NCBI GenBank assembly: GCA_964404765.1
Contig: CAYOLL010000019.1
Span: forward strand, 1 to 57,961
Direction of reading: 5' to 3'
DNA: 57,961 nucleotides
Source of the DNA: CAYOLL01 sp964404765 [NCBI: uncultured Gemmatimonadota bacterium]
GTDB lineage: Bacteria; 4572-55
Shown here in pieces: positions 25,733 through 34,434 of this stretch; the first letter of the stretch is position 1, and every line of letters starts with the position of its first letter. The notes beneath the pieces were generated by a model. It worked only from the letters and a program-made list of their open reading frames with translations, was not told the DNA's origin and did no database searches. A program made the translations under genes and the position numbers.

Positions 25733-27139
25733 TTAAAAGCGTGTTTTTAAAATGTAATCAATCACAGTATTCACATCCCCCGCGCCCATTGTTACGACAA
25801 CATCACCGGGCTGCATGAGCTCGCGCAGGCGGCTTTCCGCTTCCTTCAGACCGTCGGCGTAGTGCGCGTTGCAATGCCCAAGGGCACGGGCGGCGTCCAC
25901 CAGCAATTGCCCGCTCACGCCGGGAAGCGGAGCCTCGCGGGCCGGATATACTTTGCTGACAATCGCCACATCGGCCAACAGCAAGGCCTGACCAAATTCC
26001 TGCACAAAAGCCTGTGTCCGCGAAAAAAGATGCGGCTGAAAAACCAACACCATCCGCCGCCCGTAGCCGGCTTTCAGCGCGTTCAGGCTGGCCGTCATTT
26101 CGGTCGGATGATGGCCGTAATCGTCAATCACCAAGATGTCGTTGGGCAACGCGCCGCGCACTTCCAGCCGCCGCTTGACGCCGCCAAAGCCGGCCAAACC
26201 CGCGGCAATCTTGCCAAACGGAATTTGCAATTCCAACCCGACCGCAATCGCCGCCAATGCATTTTGAATATTGTGACGACCCGGTACCCGCAGTTGAATT
26301 TCGCCCAGTAAATCGCCCTTATGCCGGACTTGAAAGCGATTGCACACTTCACCGGAATCTGCACCGTCTTTGGTCAAATCGGCCAAACAAATGGCGCGAG
26401 CTGTTAAGTCTGTGTTTTCGGCCAGACCGTAGGTTAGCAGCGGCCCTTTCAGGCGCGGCAGAATTTCGCGCACGCCCTTATCATCGGCGCACACAATCTG
26501 GCGGCCAAAAAACGGGACGCGATTGGCAAATTCCACAAAAGCGCTGTGCAGATTTTCCAAACTGCCATAGCATTCCAGATGATCGGCATCAATGTTGGTG
26601 ATAATGGCCGCGCACGGCCACAATTGCAAAAAGGATTGATCGTATTCGTCGGCCTCGGCGACAAAGTAAGGGCCTTCGCCAAAACGAACATTGGAGTTTG
26701 CGCCGCGCATGGTGCCGCCGACCAACGTCATCGGATCGAGATCGCCTGCTTCCAACACATGGGAAGTCATGGCTGTTGTGGTCGTTTTACCGTGCGTGCC
26801 GGCCACGCCAATGCCATAAGAAAAGCGCATCATCTGGCCAAGCATTTCCGCCCGCTTGATGACCGGCAGGCCCTTTTCCAGCGCCGCCGCGACTTCCGGG
26901 TTGGCCTTATTCACCGCCGATGTGACGATCACAATATCGGCATCTTTAAACTGCGCCGCCGCGTGGCCGACATAAACTTCCGCGCCTTTCCCGGCCAGAT
27001 AGCGCAACATCTCGCTATCATTCGCGTCCGAGCCGGATACGGCAAAGCCTTGCTGCAACAGGACATCGGCGATGGCGCACATCCCGGCCCCACCAATCCC
27101 GACAAAGTGAAATTTTTTGTAGCGATTAAATGCAAACAT
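25733..27139 (-). CDS. murC: UDP-N-acetylmuramate-L-alanine ligase
   Basis: The 468-residue Mur ligase adds L-alanine to UDP-MurNAc. FVGIGGAGMCAIADVL is the N-terminal Rossmann motif; GVAGTHGKTTTTAM is the ATP-binding P-loop; VADEYDQSF and DDYGHHPTEM are characteristic MurC blocks. Length is normal. The gap of 185 bases to ftsW upstream, where murG is normally found, contains only repeat-like sequence. Confidence 0.96.
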   Translation of the reverse strand: MFAFNRYKKFHFVGIGGAGMCAIADVLLQQGFAVSGSDANDSEMLRYLAGKGAEVYVGHAAAQFKDADIVIVTSAVNKANPEVAAALEKGLPVIKRAEMLGQMMRFSYGIGVAGTHGKTTTTAMTSHVLEAGDLDPMTLVGGTMRGANSNVRFGEGPYFVAEADEYDQSFLQLWPCAAIITNIDADHLECYGSLENLHSAFVEFANRVPFFGRQIVCADDKGVREILPRLKGPLLTYGLAENTDLTARAICLADLTKDGADSGEVCNRFQVRHKGDLLGEIQLRVPGRHNIQNALAAIAVGLELQIPFGKIAAGLAGFGGVKRRLEVRGALPNDILVIDDYGHHPTEMTASLNALKAGYGRRMVLVFQPHLFSRTQAFVQEFGQALLLADVAIVSKVYPAREAPLPGVSGQLLVDAARALGHCNAHYADGLKEAESRLRELMQPGDVVVTMGAGDVNTVIDYILKTRF

Positions 27140-27160
27140 TTAAAATTGAAAATATTGCTG

Positions 27161-27191
27161 CCCGCGAAATGCGCGAAAAGACATGAAAAAG
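27161..27191. repeat. TTTCGTG-type dispersed repeat in the murG gap
   Basis: Reads CCGCGAAATGCGCGAAAAG then ACATGAAAAAG, the inverse of the TTTCGTG/TATTTCGTGG family at 14757 and 52006. It lies where murG is expected. Confidence 0.5.
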
Positions 27192-27285
27192 TCTAATTTT
27201 ATTTTGCTGCTTTCTTCATATTCGTATGCTTCGAGGGCAAAGTGTTTTTTGGATGATTCCCTGAGTGTATAAGTCTTTCGTATTC

Positions 27286-27310
27286 CAATTTTGGAAAATG
27301 ACCAAAATTG
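27286..27310. terminator. Hairpin after ftsW
   Basis: CAATTTTGG (27286-27294) pairs with CCAAAATTG (27302-27310). Just downstream of the ftsW stop on the minus strand, but with no clear T-run on that strand, so termination is doubtful; an RNA-processing or attenuation role is equally possible. Confidence 0.4.
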
Positions 27311-27324
27311 AGGTTTTTTGCTTT

Positions 27325-28473
27325 TTAACGTGTTTCGTGGGCAAATTTTACGCTCTTGGTAGTGCTTCGGACATATTGCGAAATATTTAGTAAAACACCC
27401 AACCCCATCAGATTGAAAATAATCGACGAGCCGCCAAAGCTGATCAGCGGCAACGGCAGACCCGTTGCTGGAATTGACCCGGTAACCACCGCCACATTAA
27501 TCATCGCCCCAAAAAACAGCATCGCCCCAATTCCGGCGGCCACGTATGTCCCAAACAAATCCGGGGCATAAACCGCAGCCTTGTAGCTGCGCCAGGCAAT
27601 CCACAAAAACAGCGTCAGGATGCCCATCGCCCCCACAAAGCCAAATTCCTCACCGATGATGGTGAAGATGAAATCCGTGTGCGGCTCGGGCAGGTATAAC
27701 AATTTTTGGATGCTTTCGCCCAGACCCAACCCGGTCAAGCCGCCATTACCGAGGCCGATCAGTGATTGCCGCACATGATAGCTGGCGCCAAGCGGGTCGC
27801 TGTTCGGATTCAGATACGACAAAACGCGAGTTAGTCGATACGGCGTTTGGATGATCAACAAAATCAAAGCCGGAAACGCACTCAAGCTAACCGCAGCAAT
27901 GTGCAGAAACTTAACGCCGCCGACAAATAACATGCTGAGCGAAATAACCAACAGTGAAAAAGCCGACCCAAAAGCCGGCTGAATCACCACCAGCGTAAAC
28001 GCCGCGCCAACAACGATAAGATGCGGTAGAAAGCCCTTGGCAAAACTGTCAATACGTTCTTTTTTACGATCTAACGAATCTGCCAGCCAAAAAATCATGA
28101 CTAACTTCATAATGTCAATGGGTTGAATGGTGTATGAGCCTATCCGAATCCAGCGATTGGCGCCGGTCATCTCGGCGGCCCGTCCGCCCACGCCGGGGAA
28201 AAAAGTAATGACCAGCAAGGCAAAACCGATCAACAGCATCGGCTTGGCAAATTTGCGCCACACCCGATAATCCACCTGCATGATCGCAAACATCAAAACC
28301 AGGCCGACCAGCACTCGGCCCAGATGGCGCTGCAAAAAAAATGTGTCGCTGCCAAATCGCTCCGCTGCCAATACCGCGCTGGAGGTGTAGACCATGACCG
28401 CGCCAATGCTGACCAGCAGCACAATGGCTATGAACAAGGTCATGTCCGGAACGATGGTGAGGGGTCGTTTCAT
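27325..28473 (-). CDS. ftsW: Lipid II polymerase FtsW (SEDS family)
   Basis: The 382-residue product is a ten-segment membrane glycosyltransferase of the divisome. The SEDS blocks are present: GANRWI near residue 90, PHTDFIFTIIGEEFG and the C-terminal PATGLPLPLISFGGSSII. It should polymerise lipid II together with the FtsI encoded in the same cluster. I start at the ATG at 28473, with AAGG 5 bases upstream; the longer reading adds a non-hydrophobic stretch not seen in the family. A RodA function cannot be excluded by sequence alone, but the location favours FtsW. Confidence 0.94.
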   Translation of the reverse strand: MKRPLTIVPDMTLFIAIVLLVSIGAVMVYTSSAVLAAERFGSDTFFLQRHLGRVLVGLVLMFAIMQVDYRVWRKFAKPMLLIGFALLVITFFPGVGGRAAEMTGANRWIRIGSYTIQPIDIMKLVMIFWLADSLDRKKERIDSFAKGFLPHLIVVGAAFTLVVIQPAFGSAFSLLVISLSMLFVGGVKFLHIAAVSLSAFPALILLIIQTPYRLTRVLSYLNPNSDPLGASYHVRQSLIGLGNGGLTGLGLGESIQKLLYLPEPHTDFIFTIIGEEFGFVGAMGILTLFLWIAWRSYKAAVYAPDLFGTYVAAGIGAMLFFGAMINVAVVTGSIPATGLPLPLISFGGSSIIFNLMGLGVLLNISQYVRSTTKSVKFAHETR

Positions 28474-28562
28474 AGTTACCTTAATCGTTTTAAAATCAAG
28501 CAAAGCTGCCATTATTGCCACAAAACTTGATTTTGTACGCTAAATTAAAATTTTGCGTCTAT

Positions 28563-29903
28563 TTATAAATTTCTAACCAAGTCTTTAAATTGCTGTCCGC
28601 GATCCTCAAAATTCTTAAACATATCATAGCTGGCGCAGGCCGGTGACAGCAAGACCACGTCGCCCGGTTGAGCCAATTGCCGCGCGTGACGCACCGCAGC
28701 TTCCAGCGAATCCATAAAGGTGCAGTCATCAAAGATCTGCCGTAGTTTTTCACGAGTCTTGCCAATCAACAGCGCGTGTTTGACATGCTGCGCCACCGGC
28801 TCGCGCAAGGGAGCAAAATCCGCGCCCTTGTCATAGCCGCCGGCAATCAAAACAATATTCGGAAAGCTGTTGACCGCAGCGATAGTCGATTCTACCGTCG
28901 TCGCTTTGGAATCGTTGTAATAACGCACACCGTCCAACTCTCGCACAAACTCGATGCGATGCTCCAATCCACCAAAATTGCGCAAGGTCTCGGCCATGGC
29001 CTCACTTGAAACGCCAAGCAGATGGGCCGCGCTTAAAGCCGCCAGCGCGTTTTGCACATTATGCGGACCCTTGATGCGCATCTCGTCAATCGGACAGATT
29101 TGCCGATCCTGTCCTTTTTCACGCAGCATAAAGTTTTGCGCATCGACAAACGGCCCGTCATGCTGCGGCGATTGATGCAGGCTGAATGTCCGGATTTGCG
29201 CCGCAATGTCCTGGCCGAGCCGCATCACCACCGGGTCTTCGGCATTGAGGATGGCAAAGTCGGTTTCGGTTTGATTTTCAAAAATTCTGGCTTTGGCCGC
29301 AATATAGTTTTCCAGAGCGCTGTAACGATCCATGTGATCCGGCGTTATATTCAATAGGAGGGCAATGTGCGGGCGAAACCGCGCAATGTTTTCCAATTGA
29401 AAACTACTCAACTCCAACACCAACAACCCCTTGTCGCTCAACCCGCGCGCGACTTCCGAAACCGCTACCCCGATGTTGCCGGCCACAGCAACCTCGCGTC
29501 CGGCGGTTTGGAGCAGCGCGCCCAGAAGGGAGGTGGTCGTCGACTTACCGTTTGTACCCGTGATGCCGATGACGGTCGCTTTTGTCAGACGATAGGCGAT
29601 TTCCACTTCGCTGAGAATCGGCACGCCGTTGGCCTTCGCGGCTTGCAGAATCGGAATGCTGTCCGGAATCCCCGGGCTCAGCACAATCAAATCCTTGCCC
29701 GCGTAAACCGCCTCGCTATGCCGGCCTATTTCGCACGAGACGCCCAGACGGCCCAATTCGGCCGCGGTCTCCTTCAGTACGACTGACTGGCCGGCGTCGC
29801 TGGCAAATACGCGCGCGCCCAATTCCTGCAGCAGCCTGGCCACGGCCTGTCCGCTGCGACCCAGGCCCAACACGGTTACATTTTTTCCGGCAAATTCATT
29901 CAT
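28563..29903 (-). CDS. murD: UDP-N-acetylmuramoylalanine-D-glutamate ligase
   Basis: The 446-residue Mur ligase adds D-glutamate to UDP-MurNAc-L-Ala. N-terminal VTVLGLGRSGQAVARLL, P-loop GITGTNGKSTTTSLLG, LELSSFQLE, NDSKATT and the C-terminal LLSPACASYDMF are all MurD markers. Size is standard. It is separated from mraY by a BRO-hicA-hicB insertion of about 1.7 kb. Confidence 0.96.
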   Translation of the reverse strand: MNEFAGKNVTVLGLGRSGQAVARLLQELGARVFASDAGQSVVLKETAAELGRLGVSCEIGRHSEAVYAGKDLIVLSPGIPDSIPILQAAKANGVPILSEVEIAYRLTKATVIGITGTNGKSTTTSLLGALLQTAGREVAVAGNIGVAVSEVARGLSDKGLLVLELSSFQLENIARFRPHIALLLNITPDHMDRYSALENYIAAKARIFENQTETDFAILNAEDPVVMRLGQDIAAQIRTFSLHQSPQHDGPFVDAQNFMLREKGQDRQICPIDEMRIKGPHNVQNALAALSAAHLLGVSSEAMAETLRNFGGLEHRIEFVRELDGVRYYNDSKATTVESTIAAVNSFPNIVLIAGGYDKGADFAPLREPVAQHVKHALLIGKTREKLRQIFDDCTFMDSLEAAVRHARQLAQPGDVVLLSPACASYDMFKNFEDRGQQFKDLVRNL

Positions 29904-29964
29904 CGAATAATCTCACCCTCAAAGCGTCGGTGAGTGATGCGCCAACCAACGACCAAACGCTATG

Positions 29965-29994
29965 ACCTTCCGGGTCCGACAGGATCCGGAAGGT
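29965..29994. repeat. Double-arm element, CCTTCCGG family
   Basis: ACCTTCCGGGTCC (29965-29977) and GGATCCGGAAGGT (29982-29994) pair with one G-T wobble around GACA. A run of T follows on the plus strand, so it could terminate plus-strand transcripts, but all genes here are on the minus strand. Confidence 0.7.
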
Positions 29995-29998
29995 TTTT

Positions 29999-30340
29999 TT
30001 ACATGTATTTTTCAACTTCATGCTTCAAAGCCTGTGCGACCAATTGATTTAAGGAAATTTTTTGATGCGCGGCAATCAAAGACGCTCTTTTGTACAACCC
30101 CGGATCCAGAGTAACCTGAATTCGGCCTTTAAATGTTTTTTGCGGCGCTTTGTTCAACTTTTGACATTGCTGCAAATAGTGATTAACCGCATTACGAAAC
30201 GCGCTTTCCAGATCATTGACCGTCGTCGCTTCAAAAGTTACCAGATCCTGAATGAACTCTATTTTCCCATAAAATACACGATCGTCAGCGGAATAATTGA
30301 CGCTGCCGATATAGTCGTTATAAGTAATAAAGTTTTCCAT
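29999..30340 (-). CDS. hicB: HicB-family antitoxin
   Basis: The 113-residue product has an RNase H-like N-terminal half (MENFITYNDYIGSVNYSADD, then FYGKIEFIQDLVTFEA) and a ribbon-helix-helix C-terminus (GRIQVTLDPGLYKRASLIAA, then LNQLVAQALKHEV), the classical HicB antitoxin architecture. The C-terminal domain should bind the promoter of the pair, the N-terminal half the HicA toxin. I chose the ATG at 30340; a longer frame would overlap hicA. It follows hicA by 10 bases, so it is a type II toxin-antitoxin unit within the dcw cluster. Confidence 0.85.
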   Translation of the reverse strand: MENFITYNDYIGSVNYSADDRVFYGKIEFIQDLVTFEATTVNDLESAFRNAVNHYLQQCQKLNKAPQKTFKGRIQVTLDPGLYKRASLIAAHQKISLNQLVAQALKHEVEKYM

Positions 30341-30350
30341 TTTCAAATGC

Positions 30351-30617
30351 TCACAATCTATCAACTGTCAACAAAATTTCGTGAATTTTATTTTGGATCA
30401 TTTTTACCTGGTATATTTTCAGTTCATTGCCCGGATGCGGCTTGTGCAAGTCAATAACATCACCGGTCTGCGGATGATAAAAGCTTACGCGTGAACCCTC
30501 GCCGTCATCTTCCCGATAACCGAGTCCCTCCAAAAGCCGCTTCAGTTCCTGATACGTCAAATCTTTCTTAATCGGTTTCGTTAGAAAGCGTTTAAGCAAC
30601 TTGTTTTGGCGAGTCAT
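30351..30617 (-). CDS. hicA: HicA-family toxin
   Basis: The 88-residue product reads LTYQELKRLLEGLGYREDD, then GSRVSFYHPQTGDVIDLHKP and HPGNELKIYQVKMI. This is the HicA fold with the catalytic His replaced or shifted to YHP/LHKPHP as in the longer HicA subgroup. It should act as an mRNA interferase. It is the toxin half of the pair with the hicB gene just downstream. This pair is not closely similar to the 12.3-kb hicAB. Confidence 0.83.
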   Translation of the reverse strand: MTRQNKLLKRFLTKPIKKDLTYQELKRLLEGLGYREDDGEGSRVSFYHPQTGDVIDLHKPHPGNELKIYQVKMIQNKIHEILLTVDRL

Positions 30618-30629
30618 GTCAAACCGCTT

Positions 30630-31481
30630 TCAAACCTGTGAAGCTTTCTTGTTCAGCTTCTTTTTCTTCGGCGCTTCCGGTAGAAAATTGTCCGAACTGA
30701 CCACGCTTTGACCGGTTTCCAGTTCCAGCGCTTTGCGGGCGTCGCCGGCAATTTTGCCGCCCTTTTTGGCGGCTTTGCGGTTTGGGATAAAGCCTTGCGC
30801 GTCTTCTTTGCGGGCGATTTGCGTCGTGGAAACCTCGCCCAACATCGTAAACACTAACTCCAACGAACTCATGTGATCGCGCAGGTTTTCCGCTTTAGCC
30901 AGACCCTTGACTTCCTTATGATCCGCCGGCGTTAAATCAAACGTGCCTTTGGCGATTTCGGAGGTTAAAATCGAAAACTCGCTGCCTTCCTTGATGCCGC
31001 GGGCTCTCCATTCATCGGTCAATTCGCCGCGAACGGCGATGGATTGCAAGCGTTTCTCAATCCAGGCATCCGGGTAGCCTTTGGCTTTGTACAATTCGCG
31101 CACCCGCTCCATAGCCAGTTCCGGATACTTCACCTCTTCAATCCGCTCATAGCCGATTCGCGCCAGCCAACGTTTGATCGGCTCCACTTTTGGCGAGGGG
31201 ATTGCCTGCACAATCCGCAAGATACCCTCGGTGTTGGCGCAGTTTATTTTCTGCCGGCCGCCGTCGGTTTCGATAAAAAGCGGGATGACTAATTTCGACC
31301 ACGCTTTGGCCAGTTCAGGATCGCGTTGGCGCATTCTTTTGATATATTGATTGACATCGTAACTGGCTGTCGCGATATCCACAATATCCGTCACGGCAAA
31401 GTACCACTTTTCATCCGCCTCGTTCCAGACGCGGCGAACCTCTTTTCCTTCCAGAATGGCGATGCTGCTTCGTGTTGACAT
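30630..31481 (-). CDS. BRO family (Bro-N) protein, phage antirepressor-like
   Basis: The 283-residue product starts with a Bro-N domain (IAILEGKEVRRVWNEADEKW then YFAVTDIVDIAT, and CANTEGILRIVQAIPSPKVE), continues with the KRWLARIGYERIEEV block common in bacterial BRO proteins, and ends in a Lys-rich tail (PKKKKLNKKASQV). Bro-N domains bind DNA in phage and viral antirepressors; the role of chromosomal copies is unknown. The ATG at 31481 has a GGGGAG site upstream. It is followed by the hicAB pair and sits between mraY and murD, so it and hicAB were probably acquired together. Confidence 0.82.
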   Translation of the reverse strand: MSTRSSIAILEGKEVRRVWNEADEKWYFAVTDIVDIATASYDVNQYIKRMRQRDPELAKAWSKLVIPLFIETDGGRQKINCANTEGILRIVQAIPSPKVEPIKRWLARIGYERIEEVKYPELAMERVRELYKAKGYPDAWIEKRLQSIAVRGELTDEWRARGIKEGSEFSILTSEIAKGTFDLTPADHKEVKGLAKAENLRDHMSSLELVFTMLGEVSTTQIARKEDAQGFIPNRKAAKKGGKIAGDARKALELETGQSVVSSDNFLPEAPKKKKLNKKASQV

Positions 31482-31511
31482 GCCAGTCTCTCCCCTGAAG
31501 TATGCTCTCTC

Positions 31512-31542
31512 AAAGGGGGGGTACAATTTGTACCCCCCCTTT
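31512..31542. promoter_or_regulatory. 31-base perfect palindrome upstream of the BRO gene
   Basis: AAAGGGGGGGTACA pairs with TGTACCCCCCCTTT around ATT. It lies 31 bases upstream of the BRO start and after the mraY stop, so it may be an operator for the BRO/hicAB unit or a terminator of mraY-side transcription. There is no poly-T run directly after it. Confidence 0.6.
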
Positions 31543-31605
31543 GCATCAAACCCTTATCAAATCTGCATTCCCGTAGGATAAAAGTTTCTATTCAATGTCC
31601 AATTA

Positions 31606-32694
31606 TCAGCGCAGTTTTAACGTACTCAGCGCCAAAAGCGACAGCAAAATGCCGATAATCCAAAAGCGGGTGACAACCTTTGTTTCTTTCCAGCCCTTCA
31701 GCTCAAAGTGATGATGAATTGGGGCCATCAAAAAGATGCGTTTGCCGCCGCGCAGTTTATACGAGCCGACTTGCAGGATGACCGACAGCGTTTCCATCAC
31801 AAACACGCCGCCAAAAATTGCCAGCAAAAGCTCCTGCTTAACCAGAATCGCTACCACGCCCAACGCGCCGCCGAGCATCAACGAGCCGGTATCGCCCATA
31901 AAGATTTCCGCCGGATGCGCGTTAAACCACAAAAAACCAAGCGCCGCGCCAATCATGGATGAACAAAATACAGTTAACTCGCCTGCCCCGTGTAAATGCG
32001 GGATATTCAGATACTCACTAAACTTGGCGTTGCCGTGGACATAACAAAATCCGGCCAGCGTAAAAGCCGAGATCGCTACTAAACCAATCGCCAGACCGTC
32101 CAAACCATCCGTCAAATTGACCGAATTTGACGCCGCGGTGATGATGAAAACCACAAGTGGAATGTAGAGCCAGGCAAAATCCAAAAACTGCCCTTTAAAA
32201 AACGGGACGATAGATTTGCTGGCAAATTCCGGCTGCAGCGGGTAAAAGTAAAGCACGCCGCCCACAATCAGCCCCAATGTAATTTGCCCTAACATTTTGT
32301 AGCGGGCAATCAGGCCGCGCGATTTGCCCTGTGCAATCTTTAAATAATCGTCCATGTAGCCGATACCGGCCATCCATATCGTAACCAACAAGGCCAGTTG
32401 AATGTAGCGATTCGACAAATCGGCCCATAACAGCGTAGGCCCGACAATGGCGGCAAAGATGATGATGCCGCCCATGGTCGGGGTACCGCTCTTTTTTTGA
32501 TGCGATTCCGGGCCTTCTTTGCGGATGATTTGCTCCATCCGCCACGCCTTCAGATACCGGATTAGCGGCGGCCCAACCAGAAAGCTGATCAGCAGCGCCG
32601 TAATCGTCGCATAAGTCGCCCGAAACGTGATGTATTGGACAACGTTGAAGATCGAATAATAATCCCGTAGCGGGAAAAGCAGCCAATACAGCAC
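31606..32694 (-). CDS. mraY: Phospho-MurNAc-pentapeptide transferase
   Basis: The 362-residue ten-segment membrane enzyme makes lipid I from UDP-MurNAc-pentapeptide and undecaprenyl phosphate. The active-site blocks MDDYLKIAQGKSRG, NSVNLTDGLDGLAIG, and PIHHHFELKGWKE are present. Length is normal. It is 18 bases after murF. Confidence 0.97.
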   Translation of the reverse strand: MLYWLLFPLRDYYSIFNVVQYITFRATYATITALLISFLVGPPLIRYLKAWRMEQIIRKEGPESHQKKSGTPTMGGIIIFAAIVGPTLLWADLSNRYIQLALLVTIWMAGIGYMDDYLKIAQGKSRGLIARYKMLGQITLGLIVGGVLYFYPLQPEFASKSIVPFFKGQFLDFAWLYIPLVVFIITAASNSVNLTDGLDGLAIGLVAISAFTLAGFCYVHGNAKFSEYLNIPHLHGAGELTVFCSSMIGAALGFLWFNAHPAEIFMGDTGSLMLGGALGVVAILVKQELLLAIFGGVFVMETLSVILQVGSYKLRGGKRIFLMAPIHHHFELKGWKETKVVTRFWIIGILLSLLALSTLKLR

Positions 32695-32712
32695 GTATGC
32701 CTCACATAAATT

Positions 32713-34092
32713 CTACAGATTTTGAAAATCGTCCGTTAAAGCTTGAACAAGACGCTCCATCTTCATCCCACGTGAGCCTTTTATCAGTACAACGTCGTCC
32801 GGCTCAAGTCTTTCGCGGATTAGTGGCGCTGCGTTCTCGGATAACTCGATGGCCAAGATACGATTTTTGTCAAAGCTGTTGGCGATGGCGCCATCCAACA
32901 CGGTTTGGGCGTACGCACCAATAGCAATCAGCGCGTCAATTTTTAATTCGGCGACAAATTGCCCCAATTCGTAATGATGCTGCAACGCCGTTTCGCCTAA
33001 CTCAAACATATCGCCGAGCACTGCCACACGCCGTTTGGCCGGCTCATATTCGCGCAGCATCTGCAAGGCCGCGCGCATGGATTGCGGATTGGCGTTATAG
33101 CTGTCATTCAGGATCGTCAAATTTTTTAAGCGAATGACTTCGCTGCGCAGACCGGTGATTTTGGCCGAATTGAGCGCATCGGCAATCGCTCCCCAATCGT
33201 CGCCAAAATATCGCGCCACCGCTATCGCCCCCAATGCGTTATAAATGTTGTGACGACCGGGCAAGACGATTTCAAAAGCCTGGTTCTGTACGGAAAATCG
33301 GTTAGCGGCAGCCCCAACTTGGACCGAATGAGCGACAAAATCACAATGTTCACCAAAACCGAACGTCCGCACATTTTTTTGCAGCTTTTGCGCCCTCGCT
33401 AAAAGCTGTGGATCGTCACCGTTGACAAAGAGCGTTTGGACATGACCGGCCAATTCCAGCTTGGCCGCATAGACATTTTCCAGTGTACCCATAAACTCCA
33501 GATGTACCGGGCCGACATTGGTAATCACGCCCACTTGCGGCCGGGCCAGCGCCGCCAGTTGATCGATTTCGCCCGGATGATTCATGCCCAATTCGACGAC
33601 GAGCATGTGATGGTGATTTTCCAGACCCAGCAAGGTCAACGGCAGCCCGATATGGTTGTTCAGATTGCCGCGCGTGGCGTGTACGCTTCGTGTCGCGCCC
33701 AACACACGGGCGATCAAATCTTTGGTGGTGGTCTTGCCGTTCGATCCGGTTACCGCCACCCCGGGCACATCATGTTGCAGCCGGTAATGGCGTGAAACTT
33801 CTTGCAGCGCCGTGAGCGTGTCAAGGACGGCAATCATTGGCGTTGCAACCGAATCGCTGCGGCAAGCCCACGCATAAGCATCGCGAACCAAAAGCGCGCC
33901 GGCTTTGGCGCATAAATCTTTATTGATAAAATCGTGGGCGTCATGGCGTTCGCCCTTGAGCGCGACAAACAACTCGCCGGGTTGAAGCGCCCGCGAGTCG
34001 ATGGAGACGCCGGTTACTTGTTGCTGCGGGTCACCACCGATGAGTTGACCACGACACCATTGTATGATTTGCTTTAGCGTAATTTCCGGCAT
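32713..34092 (-). CDS. murF: UDP-MurNAc-tripeptide D-Ala-D-Ala ligase
   Basis: The 459-residue Mur ligase adds D-Ala-D-Ala. GVAVTGSNGKTTTKDLIA is the P-loop, MLVVELGMNHPGEI and LNDSYNANPQSM are MurF-specific. Length is normal. It starts 3 bases after the stop of the 112-residue unknown gene. Confidence 0.95.
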   Translation of the reverse strand: MPEITLKQIIQWCRGQLIGGDPQQQVTGVSIDSRALQPGELFVALKGERHDAHDFINKDLCAKAGALLVRDAYAWACRSDSVATPMIAVLDTLTALQEVSRHYRLQHDVPGVAVTGSNGKTTTKDLIARVLGATRSVHATRGNLNNHIGLPLTLLGLENHHHMLVVELGMNHPGEIDQLAALARPQVGVITNVGPVHLEFMGTLENVYAAKLELAGHVQTLFVNGDDPQLLARAQKLQKNVRTFGFGEHCDFVAHSVQVGAAANRFSVQNQAFEIVLPGRHNIYNALGAIAVARYFGDDWGAIADALNSAKITGLRSEVIRLKNLTILNDSYNANPQSMRAALQMLREYEPAKRRVAVLGDMFELGETALQHHYELGQFVAELKIDALIAIGAYAQTVLDGAIANSFDKNRILAIELSENAAPLIRERLEPDDVVLIKGSRGMKMERLVQALTDDFQNL

Positions 34093-34095
34093 TTT

Positions 34096-34434
34096 TTAAG
34101 CTGCCATCAACGGAAATGAATACAGTATGAGCTTTCTTTTTGCGTGGTCCTCGATGTAAATGAGCAGCTTCTTATTGGCCAGCATATTTTTATATTCTTT
34201 TTGTAATAATTCCTGGTCGCGCACGCTGATCATCGTGGCTTTGAATTCCAGATACGGATGCGCATTTATTCTTTTATTTATGATGTCGTACACCAAAATA
34301 GGCTGTCGGTCTTTAAGCATCCTATAAAGCTTGATGATATTAGACCATTGCGCATAAATTGCCTCAAGGTATGGGTCGCTTTCTTGCGCCGATGACGTTG
34401 TTTTTGTTTGCCTTTTTATTTTATTCAATTTCAT
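34096..34434 (-). CDS. Unknown 112-residue protein wedged between murE and murF
   Basis: The product has a Lys/Thr-rich start (KLNKIKRQTKTT), then mostly helical sequence (AIYAQWSNIIKLYRMLKD, LEFKATMISVRDQELLQ) and the end KLILYSFPLMAA. I recognise no family and no membrane segment. Its ATG overlaps the murE stop (ATGA) and its stop is 3 bases before the murF start, so it is translated with the Mur ligases. That position is rarely occupied in dcw clusters. It could be a lineage-specific regulator or a captured gene. Confidence 0.7.
   Translation of the reverse strand: MKLNKIKRQTKTTSSAQESDPYLEAIYAQWSNIIKLYRMLKDRQPILVYDIINKRINAHPYLEFKATMISVRDQELLQKEYKNMLANKKLLIYIEDHAKRKLILYSFPLMAA

Noticed and set aside
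30351-31526. Prophage remnant
   Set aside because: The BRO gene is antirepressor-like, but there are no integrase, structural or lysis genes and no attachment-site pair.
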